Below, piece by piece: positions 42,713-51,181 of a stretch of 60,393 nucleotides of DNA (the first letter of the stretch is position 1; each line of letters starts with the position of its first letter). A program made the translations under genes and the position numbers. This stretch comes from Armatimonadota bacterium. GTDB taxonomy: Bacteria > Armatimonadota > Fimbriimonadia > Fimbriimonadales > Fimbriimonadaceae. The notes under the pieces were generated by a model, which searched no databases, was not told the DNA's origin, and saw only the letters and a program-made list of their open reading frames with translations. The stretch is from NCBI GenBank assembly GCA_020438215.1, contig JAGQUX010000015.1, forward strand, positions 1 through 60,393. Direction: 5' to 3'.

Positions 42713-44718
42713 TACTGTGCAGATTTTAGCCGCGATAGCATGTCTTTCGCTGGTTGGTACTCAGAATTAACTTTAAGAGCGGCTTCCAGAGTCTTCATTG
42801 CTGCGTTCGTATCATTCAATCGCTCGTGGCAAATCGCCAAATTGACGTATGCCGGGAGGAACGACCGATCTGTATCCACCGCTTTCTTGAAGAGGTCAAG
42901 AGCATCTTTGGTTTCGGTTTGCAGGAGCGCCCACATTCCAAGACCGTTGATGGCGCGAACATTGTTCGGACTAGACTTAGCCACCGAAGCGTAGTGGAAT
43001 CGTGCCCCAGCAGTGTCACCGGAATTCCAGAGTGCATCAGCAAGATTCAATCGAACATCAGTTCGGGAATTGTCCTTGTGGAGGATGTCTTTCCAAAGCG
43101 CGATGGCTTCATCATTGCGTCCGGTTTTGACCATACAGGCAGCAAAGTTTGTTTTTGCATCGATGCTATCTGGATTCAAAGTGACCATTCGCTCGAAGAC
43201 AACATAAGCTTCTTCATAGCGACCAGACTCGAAATACAGAATTCCAAGGTTGTTATGAGCATCGTATCGATCTCGGCTGAGAGTCAAGCACTTCTTATAT
43301 GCCGCTTCGGCTTCGTCCATATTGCCGACTTCTTGCATGTTCGCTCCTCGGTTGAACCAGTAGTCCGCATCTTGAGACATCGAATTGATGGCGCCTGATT
43401 CGCGAAGGACGCGGTCGGCATCGGCGTGACGATTGAGCTTGGTATAAGCCGCGGCCAGGTTGATGACGACTTTCTCGTCCTTCTGACCATTCGCCATTGC
43501 GCGTTCGAGATACTTGACTGTATTCGCATCGTTGCCGAGACGAGAGTAAGTCACGCCCGCATTCCGAGCAAAGAGTCCATTTCGGGAATCCATGTCACTT
43601 GCCGCCGCATAAGAAGCTGCAGCACCGGCAAAGTCGTTGAGTCCTTCCTGAGCACGGCCGAGGTTGTTATAGGCATAGGCATCGCGAGCAATGCTGATCG
43701 ACTTTTGGAGATTCGATTTCGCCCGAGCAAAGTCACCTTTTGCCAGATACATACTGCCTACGTTATAAGCCGCAGTTGCATTGTTCGGAGCCAGATTCAT
43801 CAGTTGCTCAAACAAGCTTAGAGCGCGGCTAGAGTCACCAGCAGTGTTCCGCTTTTGGTATGCCGTAGCGAGGTTGTTCACAACCGCTGGGTTTTGATCA
43901 TCCATTTCGTAGGCTTTTTCAAGCACGTTGATGGCATCCTCCAAGCGATTGTTTTGAAGATAGATAAAGCCCATCCAAGCGCGTTGATCAGAAGTCAGCG
44001 CCTCATCGGATTTCAGCTCGTCAAAAATGTCCATCGCGCGAACAGGCTGATTGGATTTGAAGTAACAAATACCCAGATCAACGTTGATATTGCGAAGTGA
44101 ATCCGGATCATCCTTCAGAAGTTGCTTGGCTGCAAGGAGGTGAGGGATGGCTTCTCTGTGCATCCCGCGAAGAACATAGCAGGAGCCGAGAAGGGCCTTG
44201 GTGTTGCCGTTATTCGGCTCCACTTCGTCCAGATTCATCAAAACTTGTGCGGCCCGATCGTAGTTTTGAGCCAAGTAGTACGCAGCGGAGAGATTGCGAG
44301 CATTCAGGGCATTCACAGCATTGTCTTTCGACTTCATGTCGCCCTTTTCCAGCATCGCCGACGCTTTGCCTTGCTCACCATTCACGGTGTAGATGTAACC
44401 CAACCAAGTGATCAAGTTCAGGTTGAGGGCATCTTTCTCATGCAAAGCTTCAAGCTCAGTAATTGCCTTAGTGCGATTTTCTTCGTCGCCCGCATCAACC
44501 GCCTTCTTGTATTCGGTGACCCATTTGTAAATCCCGTTCTGAGTATTACGATTGACTTTGGAACCGTCGATGTTTTCCGGATCCATTTTGCTCGGCGATT
44601 GAGAATTCGAAGCCGTTTGCGGCTTGGAATCCAGCATGTTGTCTTGAGCCATAACCGTCATGGGAGCCATGACAATCAAAGCAGTGACAAGCAAAGGCAA
44701 ATTATATTTGCGTACCAT
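42712..44718 (-). CDS. Exported tetratricopeptide-repeat protein
   Basis: A 668-residue protein with a signal peptide (NLPLLVTALIVMAPMTVMAQ), a Ser/Gln-rich mature start, and at least ten TPR units from about 95 onward, such as ALLGSCYVLRGMHREAIPHL, AVVNNLATAYQKRN, AYNNLGRAQEGLNDFAGAA, AHNNLGILYFESGRYEEA and AYVNLAICHERLND. TPRs form a superhelix for protein binding, and the partner is unknown. AAGGA lies 7 bases before the ATG. A TTGACA (44794-44799) lies upstream but with no well-spaced -10. It leads the TPR-nadK-oppF unit. Confidence 0.9.
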   Translation of the reverse strand: MVRKYNLPLLVTALIVMAPMTVMAQDNMLDSKPQTASNSQSPSKMDPENIDGSKVNRNTQNGIYKWVTEYKKAVDAGDEENRTKAITELEALHEKDALNLNLITWLGYIYTVNGEQGKASAMLEKGDMKSKDNAVNALNARNLSAAYYLAQNYDRAAQVLMNLDEVEPNNGNTKALLGSCYVLRGMHREAIPHLLAAKQLLKDDPDSLRNINVDLGICYFKSNQPVRAMDIFDELKSDEALTSDQRAWMGFIYLQNNRLEDAINVLEKAYEMDDQNPAVVNNLATAYQKRNTAGDSSRALSLFEQLMNLAPNNATAAYNVGSMYLAKGDFARAKSNLQKSISIARDAYAYNNLGRAQEGLNDFAGAAASYAAASDMDSRNGLFARNAGVTYSRLGNDANTVKYLERAMANGQKDEKVVINLAAAYTKLNRHADADRVLRESGAINSMSQDADYWFNRGANMQEVGNMDEAEAAYKKCLTLSRDRYDAHNNLGILYFESGRYEEAYVVFERMVTLNPDSIDAKTNFAACMVKTGRNDEAIALWKDILHKDNSRTDVRLNLADALWNSGDTAGARFHYASVAKSSPNNVRAINGLGMWALLQTETKDALDLFKKAVDTDRSFLPAYVNLAICHERLNDTNAAMKTLEAALKVNSEYQPAKDMLSRLKSAQ

Positions 44719-44826
44719 TAGTTCTTCCTTGCCGAGAACAGATTGAGATTCGCCAGTGAGGGTAATGATTGCTGCGTACTATGCTCGCTGGTGTGTCAAT
44801 TCAGTTTTCGGCGATTAAAACGAGGT

Positions 44827-47091
44827 CTACTCGTTCATGATCGAATTGAGGCAAGAACCATGCCAGGCACGAAAATCCCCTATTGAAACAGAAACACACG
44901 CCCGGTTTTTCCACCACAACTCAAGTCGATCGGACATTTCCGACTGACCAATAACCTCGTAAAGAATACCCTCTTCACCGCAAAATTGACCTAGTCTCGA
45001 TACTAGATATTCGGGCAGAGAAACCACCACCCAACCCGGGAATTCACCAAAACAAATTCCACCTTCGCTTTCGGTAACACTAGCCAAAGTTTCGGGCAAC
45101 TCCACTTTCGCTCCGATGCCGTTGCCAAAACACTCGGCAAGGCAAAACGCCAGTCCGCCTTCGCTGACATCGTGAGCCGAGCGGATGATTTTCTCTGCCG
45201 CTAACTGGGTGAGAACTTCGCAAAGAGCGTACTCCTTCTCCATCACCGGAGGAACTGGAACGCCCGATTCTATGTCGTGCACCTCGGCAAGATACGCACT
45301 TGCCCCTAGCCCATCTTGGGGAACTTCAGGAAGCTCATATCGGAGCAAAGCCAGGGTCAATCCTGCCTCTGGCACCTGCTGACCAATCCGATTATTTGCA
45401 TCTTCCATCACACCCAGCATCCCGATCATCGGAGTCGGCAAGACTTCGCCCAAAACACCTTGGTTATAAAAGCTGACATTTCCGGAGATCACCGGGGTCT
45501 TCATGGTCTCGCAAGCATCAGCGATACCACGCACGCTGCGCTCGAACTGCCAGTAAACATGGGGGATTTCTGGATTGCCGTAGTTGAGCCCGTCGGTCAC
45601 CGCTACTGGCTTCGCACCAGTGCAAGCGACATTACGCGCGGCTTCGGCAACAACGAGTTGCCCGCCCACATACGGATCAAGATAAACCTGCCGACCGTTG
45701 CAATCCACTTTCACGGAAAGGCCCTTCTTTGTCCCCCGCGGAGCCAGAACCGCCGCATCTCCATCACCAGGAACGAGGCTGGTCTGTGTCTGAACTTGAT
45801 GGTCGTACTGCTGATAAACCCATTTCTTGCTCGCCAAAGTTGGGGACTGAGCCAGAGTTTTCAAAGCTTCGTTGTGATCAACTTCCGGTAGCCCTGCGGT
45901 AGTGAACGCCTTAGCTTCTTCGTAGTAAGCAGGGACTTGAGGCTCCGTTGTATAAGTTGGACAAGTATCGGCGAGGTGATTTGCTTTGACTTGGGCGACG
46001 ATCTCTCCATGCCGGGTCACCGTTACCAAGTCATCGTCAGTGACATGCCCAATGACCACCGCATGAACGCCCCACTTTTGGAAAACATCAATCACTTCCT
46101 GCTCACGTCCCTTGTGAGCGACGGCTAGCATCCGCTCCTGCGATTCGGAGAGCATCAGTTCATAGCCACTCATGTCCGATTCGCGCATGGGAACAAGGTC
46201 AAGATCAACACTCATCCCGACCCCGCCTTTCGCAGACATTTCAATGGTCGAACAAGTCAAACCGGCCGCGCCCATATCTTGGATGGATTGGATTGCGCCA
46301 GTTTTGAGAGCTTCTAGGGTTGCCTCAATCAAAAGCTTTTCTGCGAACGGGTCGCCGATCTGGACATTCGGGCGTTTGGCTTCGTTTTCATCTTCGAGTT
46401 CTTCACTCGCAAAGGTTGCCCCATGAATCCCGTCTTTTCCTGTTGCCGAGCCGAGATAGATCACCGGATTGCCGACGCCTTGCGCGCCCGCCGTTGCGAT
46501 CTGATCCAGTTCCACCATGCCAACACACATGGCGTTGACCAATGGCCTGCCGGTGTAGCGAGGATGGAACGCAACTTCCCCGCCAATTGTGGGGACACCG
46601 ACGCAGTTGCCATAACCACCAATACCGCGCACAACTCCGTTGAAAAGGAATCGATTGTGGGAGGCTGTATCGCTATCCACTTCACCAGGAGTAATCGGGC
46701 CAAAACGTAGTGAGTTCAGAGCCGCAATCGGACGCGCCCCCATTGTAAAGATGTCCCGTATGATGCCACCAACCCCGGTTGCCGCTCCTTGATAAGGCTC
46801 AACCGCACTCGGGTGATTGTGGGATTCAATCTTCATCACAACACCGAGGTTGTCGCCAATATCGACAATGCCGGCATTCTCGTGGCCCTCGCCTTCCATT
46901 GCTTCTTTGTAGCGAGAGAAATACTTGAGAACGGGTCGCGAATACTTGTATCCGCAGTGTTCCGACCACATAACCGCAAACATTCCGACCTCCGTCAGTC
47001 GCGGTTCACGTCCCAAAAGGCGTACAATTTCTTCGTATTCAGAATCCCGGAGACCCATGGATCGGTACACCTCTGGGGAGATCGTGGTCAT
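44827..47091 (-). CDS. purL: Phosphoribosylformylglycinamidine synthase, small-type PurL
   Basis: A 754-residue small PurL, step four of purine synthesis, which works with PurQ and PurS (not in view). It shows MWSEHCGYKYSRPVLK, KIESHNHPSAVEPYQGAATGVGG, GCTIEMSAKGGVGMS-like and DGLNYGNPE segments. The length is normal for the three-subunit type. Its ATG overlaps the ATG of a divergent lipoprotein gene by two bases (CATG). TAAATT ends 6 bases before the ATG and lies inside that other gene, so the two promoters lie inside each other's coding sequence. Confidence 0.96.
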   Translation of the reverse strand: MTTISPEVYRSMGLRDSEYEEIVRLLGREPRLTEVGMFAVMWSEHCGYKYSRPVLKYFSRYKEAMEGEGHENAGIVDIGDNLGVVMKIESHNHPSAVEPYQGAATGVGGIIRDIFTMGARPIAALNSLRFGPITPGEVDSDTASHNRFLFNGVVRGIGGYGNCVGVPTIGGEVAFHPRYTGRPLVNAMCVGMVELDQIATAGAQGVGNPVIYLGSATGKDGIHGATFASEELEDENEAKRPNVQIGDPFAEKLLIEATLEALKTGAIQSIQDMGAAGLTCSTIEMSAKGGVGMSVDLDLVPMRESDMSGYELMLSESQERMLAVAHKGREQEVIDVFQKWGVHAVVIGHVTDDDLVTVTRHGEIVAQVKANHLADTCPTYTTEPQVPAYYEEAKAFTTAGLPEVDHNEALKTLAQSPTLASKKWVYQQYDHQVQTQTSLVPGDGDAAVLAPRGTKKGLSVKVDCNGRQVYLDPYVGGQLVVAEAARNVACTGAKPVAVTDGLNYGNPEIPHVYWQFERSVRGIADACETMKTPVISGNVSFYNQGVLGEVLPTPMIGMLGVMEDANNRIGQQVPEAGLTLALLRYELPEVPQDGLGASAYLAEVHDIESGVPVPPVMEKEYALCEVLTQLAAEKIIRSAHDVSEGGLAFCLAECFGNGIGAKVELPETLASVTESEGGICFGEFPGWVVVSLPEYLVSRLGQFCGEEGILYEVIGQSEMSDRLELWWKNRACVSVSIGDFRAWHGSCLNSIMNE

Positions 47092-47521
47092 GCCCAGAAT
47101 TTACCTCTTGCCCCTCGCCTTCGCCCTCCTCCTGAGCCTCTTGGGAGTCGGGTGTTCCACCAATCGTGCCCATTGGGTGGGCGAGTGGATGGGTGAGGTC
47201 GATGGCATCGTCCGCCAAGAAAAAGAAGATGACCCGATGGGCGTGAGCCTTCGTCGCGTACGCATCACCATCAAACCAGATATGAAGTTCATCCTAACAC
47301 TCGGCGGAATGCCGTATGAGGGTGAAGCGATTTGTAGTAGCAATAAATGCACTCTCAATGTCTTCGAATTTATGGGACAACCCATTGCTCGGGCTGAAGC
47401 AGACCAGGGCGGCAAAATCAAACCGATGAAGCTAGAGCTCCGTTCAGAGAATCAGATTGAACTTGTCAGTGAGGGATTGAACGTCACTCTTGATCGACAG
47501 GAAGAAGAATCAAGCAATTAA
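47090..47521 (+). CDS. Small lipoprotein, unknown function
   Basis: A 143-residue lipoprotein. The signal peptide ends in LLGVGC, with C22 as the lipidation site. The mature part is a small beta-rich domain with HWVGEWMGEVDG, VRITIKPDMKFILTLGGMPYEGEA and NLTVTLDRQ-like strands. This resembles lipocalin-like or stress-response lipoproteins, but no firm family is seen. ATG 47090 is chosen for the signal peptide and GGGGAG at 47075-47080. The two-base overlap with the purL start codon is unusual. The GGGGAGA site could pair with the C-rich loop of the small RNA at 27.7 kb. Confidence 0.78.
   Translation: MPRIYLLPLAFALLLSLLGVGCSTNRAHWVGEWMGEVDGIVRQEKEDDPMGVSLRRVRITIKPDMKFILTLGGMPYEGEAICSSNKCTLNVFEFMGQPIARAEADQGGKIKPMKLELRSENQIELVSEGLNVTLDRQEEESSN
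47098..47105 (-). promoter_or_regulatory. GGTAAATT -10 box, leaderless spacing before purL
   Basis: TAAATT preceded by GG ends 6 bases before the purL ATG. It lies inside the signal-peptide codons of the divergent lipoprotein gene. Confidence 0.55.
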
Positions 47522-47554
47522 TCTGCGACCTATATCGCCGCAACCTCTGATTCT

Positions 47555-47562
47555 GGTATCCC
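47555..47562 (+). promoter_or_regulatory. GGTATCCC box before lemA
   Basis: GGTATCCC ends 13 bases before the lemA ATG. It is part of the 13-mer ATTCTGGTATCCC that also precedes the VOC gene at 35.3 kb. Confidence 0.4.
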
Positions 47563-47575
47563 GTCACTTAAGAAA

Positions 47576-48133
47576 ATGATTCCTGCACTTATTGGTCTCG
47601 CTGTTGTCCTTGGCATCCTTCTGTTCTGGGTGATTGGGACATACAACTCACTTGTGAAAGGTCGTCAGCAAACGATGAATGCTTGGAGCCAAATTGAAGT
47701 GCAATTGAAGCGTCGATATGACCTCATTCCGAACCTAGTTGAGACTGTGAAGGGTGCCATGGCGCACGAAAGCGAGACACTTGAAAAGGTCATTCAAGCA
47801 CGGAATACCGCAGTGAATGCTCAGGGTGTGAAGGCGACAGCATCGGCAGAAGCGGCTCTCGGAGGTGCACTCACCGGATTTTTTGGACTGATGGAAGCCT
47901 ATCCAGATCTAAAGGCAAATCAGAACATGCTCAGTCTGCAGGAAGATTTGCAGGGCACCGAGAGCAAGATCAGCTTTGCAAGACAGTATTACAACGATGT
48001 TGTGACCAGCTACAACACTCAGCTTGAGACATTCCCGAGCAGCATCATTGCGAATTCGACTGGATTCAAGTCCAAAGAGTTGTTTGAGCTCACGGATCGG
48101 GCCGAAGCCGAGCCGGTCAAAGTGAAGTTCTAA
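47576..48133 (+). CDS. lemA: LemA-family membrane protein
   Basis: A 185-residue protein with one N-terminal membrane helix (LIGLAVVLGILLFWVI) and the LemA core: YNSLVKGRQQTMNAWSQIEVQL, KRRYDLIPNLVETVKG, and ARQYYNDVVTSYNTQLETFPS. LemA proteins are anchored helical bundles of unsettled role, often next to TPM-domain or M48 protease genes, which are not adjacent here. The ATG has no clear ribosome site. The stop overlaps the end of a small convergent gene by 4 bases. Confidence 0.93.
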   Translation: MIPALIGLAVVLGILLFWVIGTYNSLVKGRQQTMNAWSQIEVQLKRRYDLIPNLVETVKGAMAHESETLEKVIQARNTAVNAQGVKATASAEAALGGALTGFFGLMEAYPDLKANQNMLSLQEDLQGTESKISFARQYYNDVVTSYNTQLETFPSSIIANSTGFKSKELFELTDRAEAEPVKVKF

Positions 48134-48279
48134 GCGGCGCGATCGTAAGTTTCCGCTTGCGTTTCGCCGGAAACAACTTGGAATTCCACCGGCTCAGGAG
48201 CAACCCATGCGGTTTTCGTCATGAGTGTATAGAAGCCAGCAGCTACAGCAACATAGCCCAGGGCGGCGAGCCAGATCAT
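48130..48279 (-). CDS. 49-residue single-pass membrane protein
   Basis: A short frame with an N-terminal hydrophobic helix (MIWLAALGYVAVAAGFYTLM) followed by a soluble tail (KTAWVAPEPVEFQVVSGET). It fills the gap between lemA (convergent, 4-base overlap) and araC (32 bases upstream). The codon bias and the amphipathic-free helix resemble real small membrane proteins. There is no homology that I can name. Confidence 0.5.
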   Translation of the reverse strand: MIWLAALGYVAVAAGFYTLMTKTAWVAPEPVEFQVVSGETQAETYDRAA

Positions 48280-48311
48280 GGCTTACTTATTGGCCTGAAA
48301 ATTGGATTCCT

Positions 48312-49562
48312 TTAGCTCGTACCCTCACCAGGATTCAGATGGGTTTTACGGAAGTTGCTGGGTGAAACCCCGAATCGTCCTTGAAATGCGCGAGAAAAGT
48401 GAGCCGCGCTGGCAAATCCAACCGACTTGCTAACCTGGCTCACCGGCACACTCCCGGCGGCGAGAATATCCCTGGCCCGCTCAAGCCGGAGGCTCATCAA
48501 GTACCGGTGGAATGGCTGCCCCGTGTATTCCTTGAACAAGTGCCGGAAGTGAGATGTGCTCAGTCCAATCCGGCTAGCGATCTCTTCATCAGTGATCGCT
48601 TGACCAAACGATTTCTCCATTAACATGATCGACTTGCGGATGAGCAGATCATTCGGATTGCCATCGGCGGGCATGACCGGTTCAATCAGGAAACTCGTGA
48701 GCTGAGCGGTCAGCTCGGAGATCATCTCGAGATTCTTCGCCGCCATGAGCTTCTTCGCCGCCTCTAACTGGAACCGGTGGATTTCGCGCGACCCACCGCT
48801 TTCCAGCAATCCTGTACTGACAACGGCAAGGAAGGTCAGAGCTGTCCCCCGCGCCTCATCCATATCATCATGGCAAGCGAGGATGCCCTGCTGGACTTGC
48901 TCCAAAGCCGTGCGAAAACGCCCGCGATCCCGCATCCGTACGATGCTAGCAATCTCAACGAGCGAAACCTGTCCTTCATGCCCTTTGAACGGACACACGG
49001 CGCGTTGCTCAAAAATGAACTGAGCGGAGAGGATTTCAAAACTTGCCGGAGTTCCCAGATCACGGAGGATCACCTGTTTCGCACCAATCGCCTCTTCCAG
49101 ATCGAATTCGATCATATCTAGGCGGCAAGGGCCGTCTTCCGTCTGAACCGTGCCGACTGTCCGAACAGAAGTTCCATCACCATTGCGCCGTTCGACGGCA
49201 ACGAGATCACAACAATCGTGATAGTGACGCCCGTTGACAAGCTCTCGGCGAGCTAAGGTGTTGCCTTCCCCATCAATGACACTCAGCGCGGCACCGAGCG
49301 CACCATGAGGTTCGTGCTTTGCCTCAGCATATCGGGCAAACACTCCGATCATCCGGACACCTTGCAGAACACCATGCCCGGCTGGAACCTCAAGGGACAA
49401 GGTCAGCGGATATGCGCGCGCCGGGTGGAGTCGTGCCGGGCCCCCATTGGATCGCCAAGCCTGTAAGAACTGTGGCCGATCAATCTCAACACTGAGATTG
49501 ACCGGCCAAGGTTTCACACCGGGAACTTGAGGCCATTGCGCATTGACAACGACTTCAGGCAT
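48312..49562 (-). CDS. AraC-family transcriptional regulator
   Basis: A 416-residue regulator. The C-terminal 100 residues are an AraC HTH pair, with ITDEEIASRIGLSTSHFRHLFKEYTGQPFHRYL and SQVSKSVGFASAAHFSRAFQGRFGVSP. The N-terminal half is unfamiliar: a beta-rich first part (about 25-185) containing NGRHYHDCCDLVAVERRNG, then a helical linker. This is not the usual cupin. It starts 6 bases after the dppA-like stop, so it is read in the same transcript and may control peptide uptake. The effector is unknown. Confidence 0.88.
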   Translation of the reverse strand: MPEVVVNAQWPQVPGVKPWPVNLSVEIDRPQFLQAWRSNGGPARLHPARAYPLTLSLEVPAGHGVLQGVRMIGVFARYAEAKHEPHGALGAALSVIDGEGNTLARRELVNGRHYHDCCDLVAVERRNGDGTSVRTVGTVQTEDGPCRLDMIEFDLEEAIGAKQVILRDLGTPASFEILSAQFIFEQRAVCPFKGHEGQVSLVEIASIVRMRDRGRFRTALEQVQQGILACHDDMDEARGTALTFLAVVSTGLLESGGSREIHRFQLEAAKKLMAAKNLEMISELTAQLTSFLIEPVMPADGNPNDLLIRKSIMLMEKSFGQAITDEEIASRIGLSTSHFRHLFKEYTGQPFHRYLMSLRLERARDILAAGSVPVSQVSKSVGFASAAHFSRAFQGRFGVSPSNFRKTHLNPGEGTS

Positions 49563-49568
49563 TCCTGG

Positions 49569-51167
49569 CTACTTCACATCCGCGACGGTTGTCGTTGTAT
49601 GCGGCAAGTGACCAAAGAGTGACTCGCGCATATTTTGCAGACGCGGGCTTTGGAGTTCTACATCGCGTTGGAAGTAGATCGGAATCCAAACGGCATCTTG
49701 AAGTACGACGTCTTCTGCTTGCTGATACAGCGGCACACGCGCATCCCAATCCAGAAGAGTGTCCGCTTGTTTGCAAAGAGCATCGAACTGCGGGCTCGAG
49801 TAACCGAGCTTATTTTCCGGACCCCAAGTTGCGAGCATATGGCTCAGGAAGTTCTGAGGATCAAGATAGTCCGCCGCCCATCGCATGTGATAAAAAGCGT
49901 GCTTCTTGTTGTTGTAATCCTCGAGATACTTGCGCCATTCCATCGGTTGCACTTCGACTTTCACACCGAGATTTGCTTCGATTTGGCTTGCAACCGATTC
50001 CGCAACCAGCTTGATATCTGTATAGCCTTCGCGGTGAGTGAGAGTCAAAGCGGGCATACCCTTTCCGCCAGGGAAACCAGCATCAGCAAGGAGCTTTTGT
50101 GCCGCTTCAACGTTGTAATCAAAGCCAGCACCTTTATCTCTGTGGCCGCGCACTCCTGGAGGAACGATCGTGTTCGCCAGAGTGTTGACTCCACCCATTT
50201 GGACGTTGACGATCTTGTCACGATCAATTGCCATAGCAAATGCTTGGCGGACGCGCTTGTCCTTGAACGGCGCGTAGACTTCTTGGTTCAAACCGACATA
50301 CCAAATCGCCGGGCGATCTAGATAAACAAGTTGATCACCAAAGTCCTTCTTGACCCCTTCAATGTCGGAGCGTTGGAGTTGCACCAGATCGACTTCCCCG
50401 TTTTTGTACTTCGTAAGGCGGGTCGTTGGGTCGAGCATAATCGGTCGCTCAATGCGAGTGAGTGCTGGTTTGCCACCCCAATAGTCTTCATACGGCTCGA
50501 GGACGGCAAGCTGCTTGTCATCGTATTTGACAAGCTTGTACGGGCCACATCCGACCGCTTTGGTGTAGTCGGTGAGCTCGGAATCTTCGGGAACTACTTC
50601 CTTCGGCACAGGATAAGAGACCATGTAGGTGAGCTTGCCAAGGAAGTAAGGCGTCGGTTGCTTCAGCTTGAACTTGACGGTCATGTCATCCACGACCTCA
50701 ATGCCAGGAATGCTTTCTGCCTGGCCGTTGACCATCTCGGTCACGCCGATCACGTCGCTCAGGTACGCATCAGCGGTCGTTGATTTGAATGCTGGCCGAG
50801 CCGCGCGCTCAATCGACCACTTGATATCTTCCGCGGTCACTTGGCGACCGTTGTGGAATTTCACGCCTTCTCGAATAAAGAAGGTGTATTCCGTACCGTC
50901 ATCCGACACTTCCCAACGTTCTGCAACCAGCGGAACAACATTGTTGTTTTCATCCCAACCAACAAGCCCTTCATAGACTTGCTGGAGCATGTCCAGGGTG
51001 TCGCCATCTTGGACGATGCCCGGATCAAGGCTGGTGGGGTTATTCGGAACGGGGTACCGGAGAACGTTCTCTTGAACTTGGTTGTTCCGTTCAGAGAAGT
51101 TGCCTTTGCCGCAACCCACCACAATAAAGGCGGAAACGGCGAGCAGTGTCAGAGTGCTCAGCTTCAT
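49569..51167 (-). CDS. Peptide ABC transporter substrate-binding lipoprotein (family 5)
   Basis: A 532-residue lipoprotein with lipobox IVVGC (C19). The mature part is a family 5 solute-binding protein: NPTSLDPGIVQDGDTLDMLQQVYEGLVGW, VKFHNGRQVTAEDIKWSIERA, YTKAVGCGPYKLVKYD and DKRVRQAFAMAIDRDKIV. Family members feed peptides, nickel or other solutes to Opp/Dpp permeases, which are not adjacent. A TAAAAT box overlapping the recO stop gives it its own promoter. araC follows directly. Confidence 0.94.
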   Translation of the reverse strand: MKLSTLTLLAVSAFIVVGCGKGNFSERNNQVQENVLRYPVPNNPTSLDPGIVQDGDTLDMLQQVYEGLVGWDENNNVVPLVAERWEVSDDGTEYTFFIREGVKFHNGRQVTAEDIKWSIERAARPAFKSTTADAYLSDVIGVTEMVNGQAESIPGIEVVDDMTVKFKLKQPTPYFLGKLTYMVSYPVPKEVVPEDSELTDYTKAVGCGPYKLVKYDDKQLAVLEPYEDYWGGKPALTRIERPIMLDPTTRLTKYKNGEVDLVQLQRSDIEGVKKDFGDQLVYLDRPAIWYVGLNQEVYAPFKDKRVRQAFAMAIDRDKIVNVQMGGVNTLANTIVPPGVRGHRDKGAGFDYNVEAAQKLLADAGFPGGKGMPALTLTHREGYTDIKLVAESVASQIEANLGVKVEVQPMEWRKYLEDYNNKKHAFYHMRWAADYLDPQNFLSHMLATWGPENKLGYSSPQFDALCKQADTLLDWDARVPLYQQAEDVVLQDAVWIPIYFQRDVELQSPRLQNMRESLFGHLPHTTTTVADVK

Positions 51168-51175
51168 GACTTACC

Positions 51176-51181
51176 ATTTTA
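51176..51181 (-). promoter_or_regulatory. TAAAAT -10 box overlapping the recO stop
   Basis: TAAAAT on the minus strand ends 8 bases before the substrate-binding-protein ATG. Its first three bases are the TAA stop of recO. Confidence 0.45.

Noticed and set aside
44794-44799. TTGACA before the TPR gene as a full promoter
   Set aside because: No TAnnnT hexamer stands 16-18 bases downstream; CATAGT is only 10 bases away.
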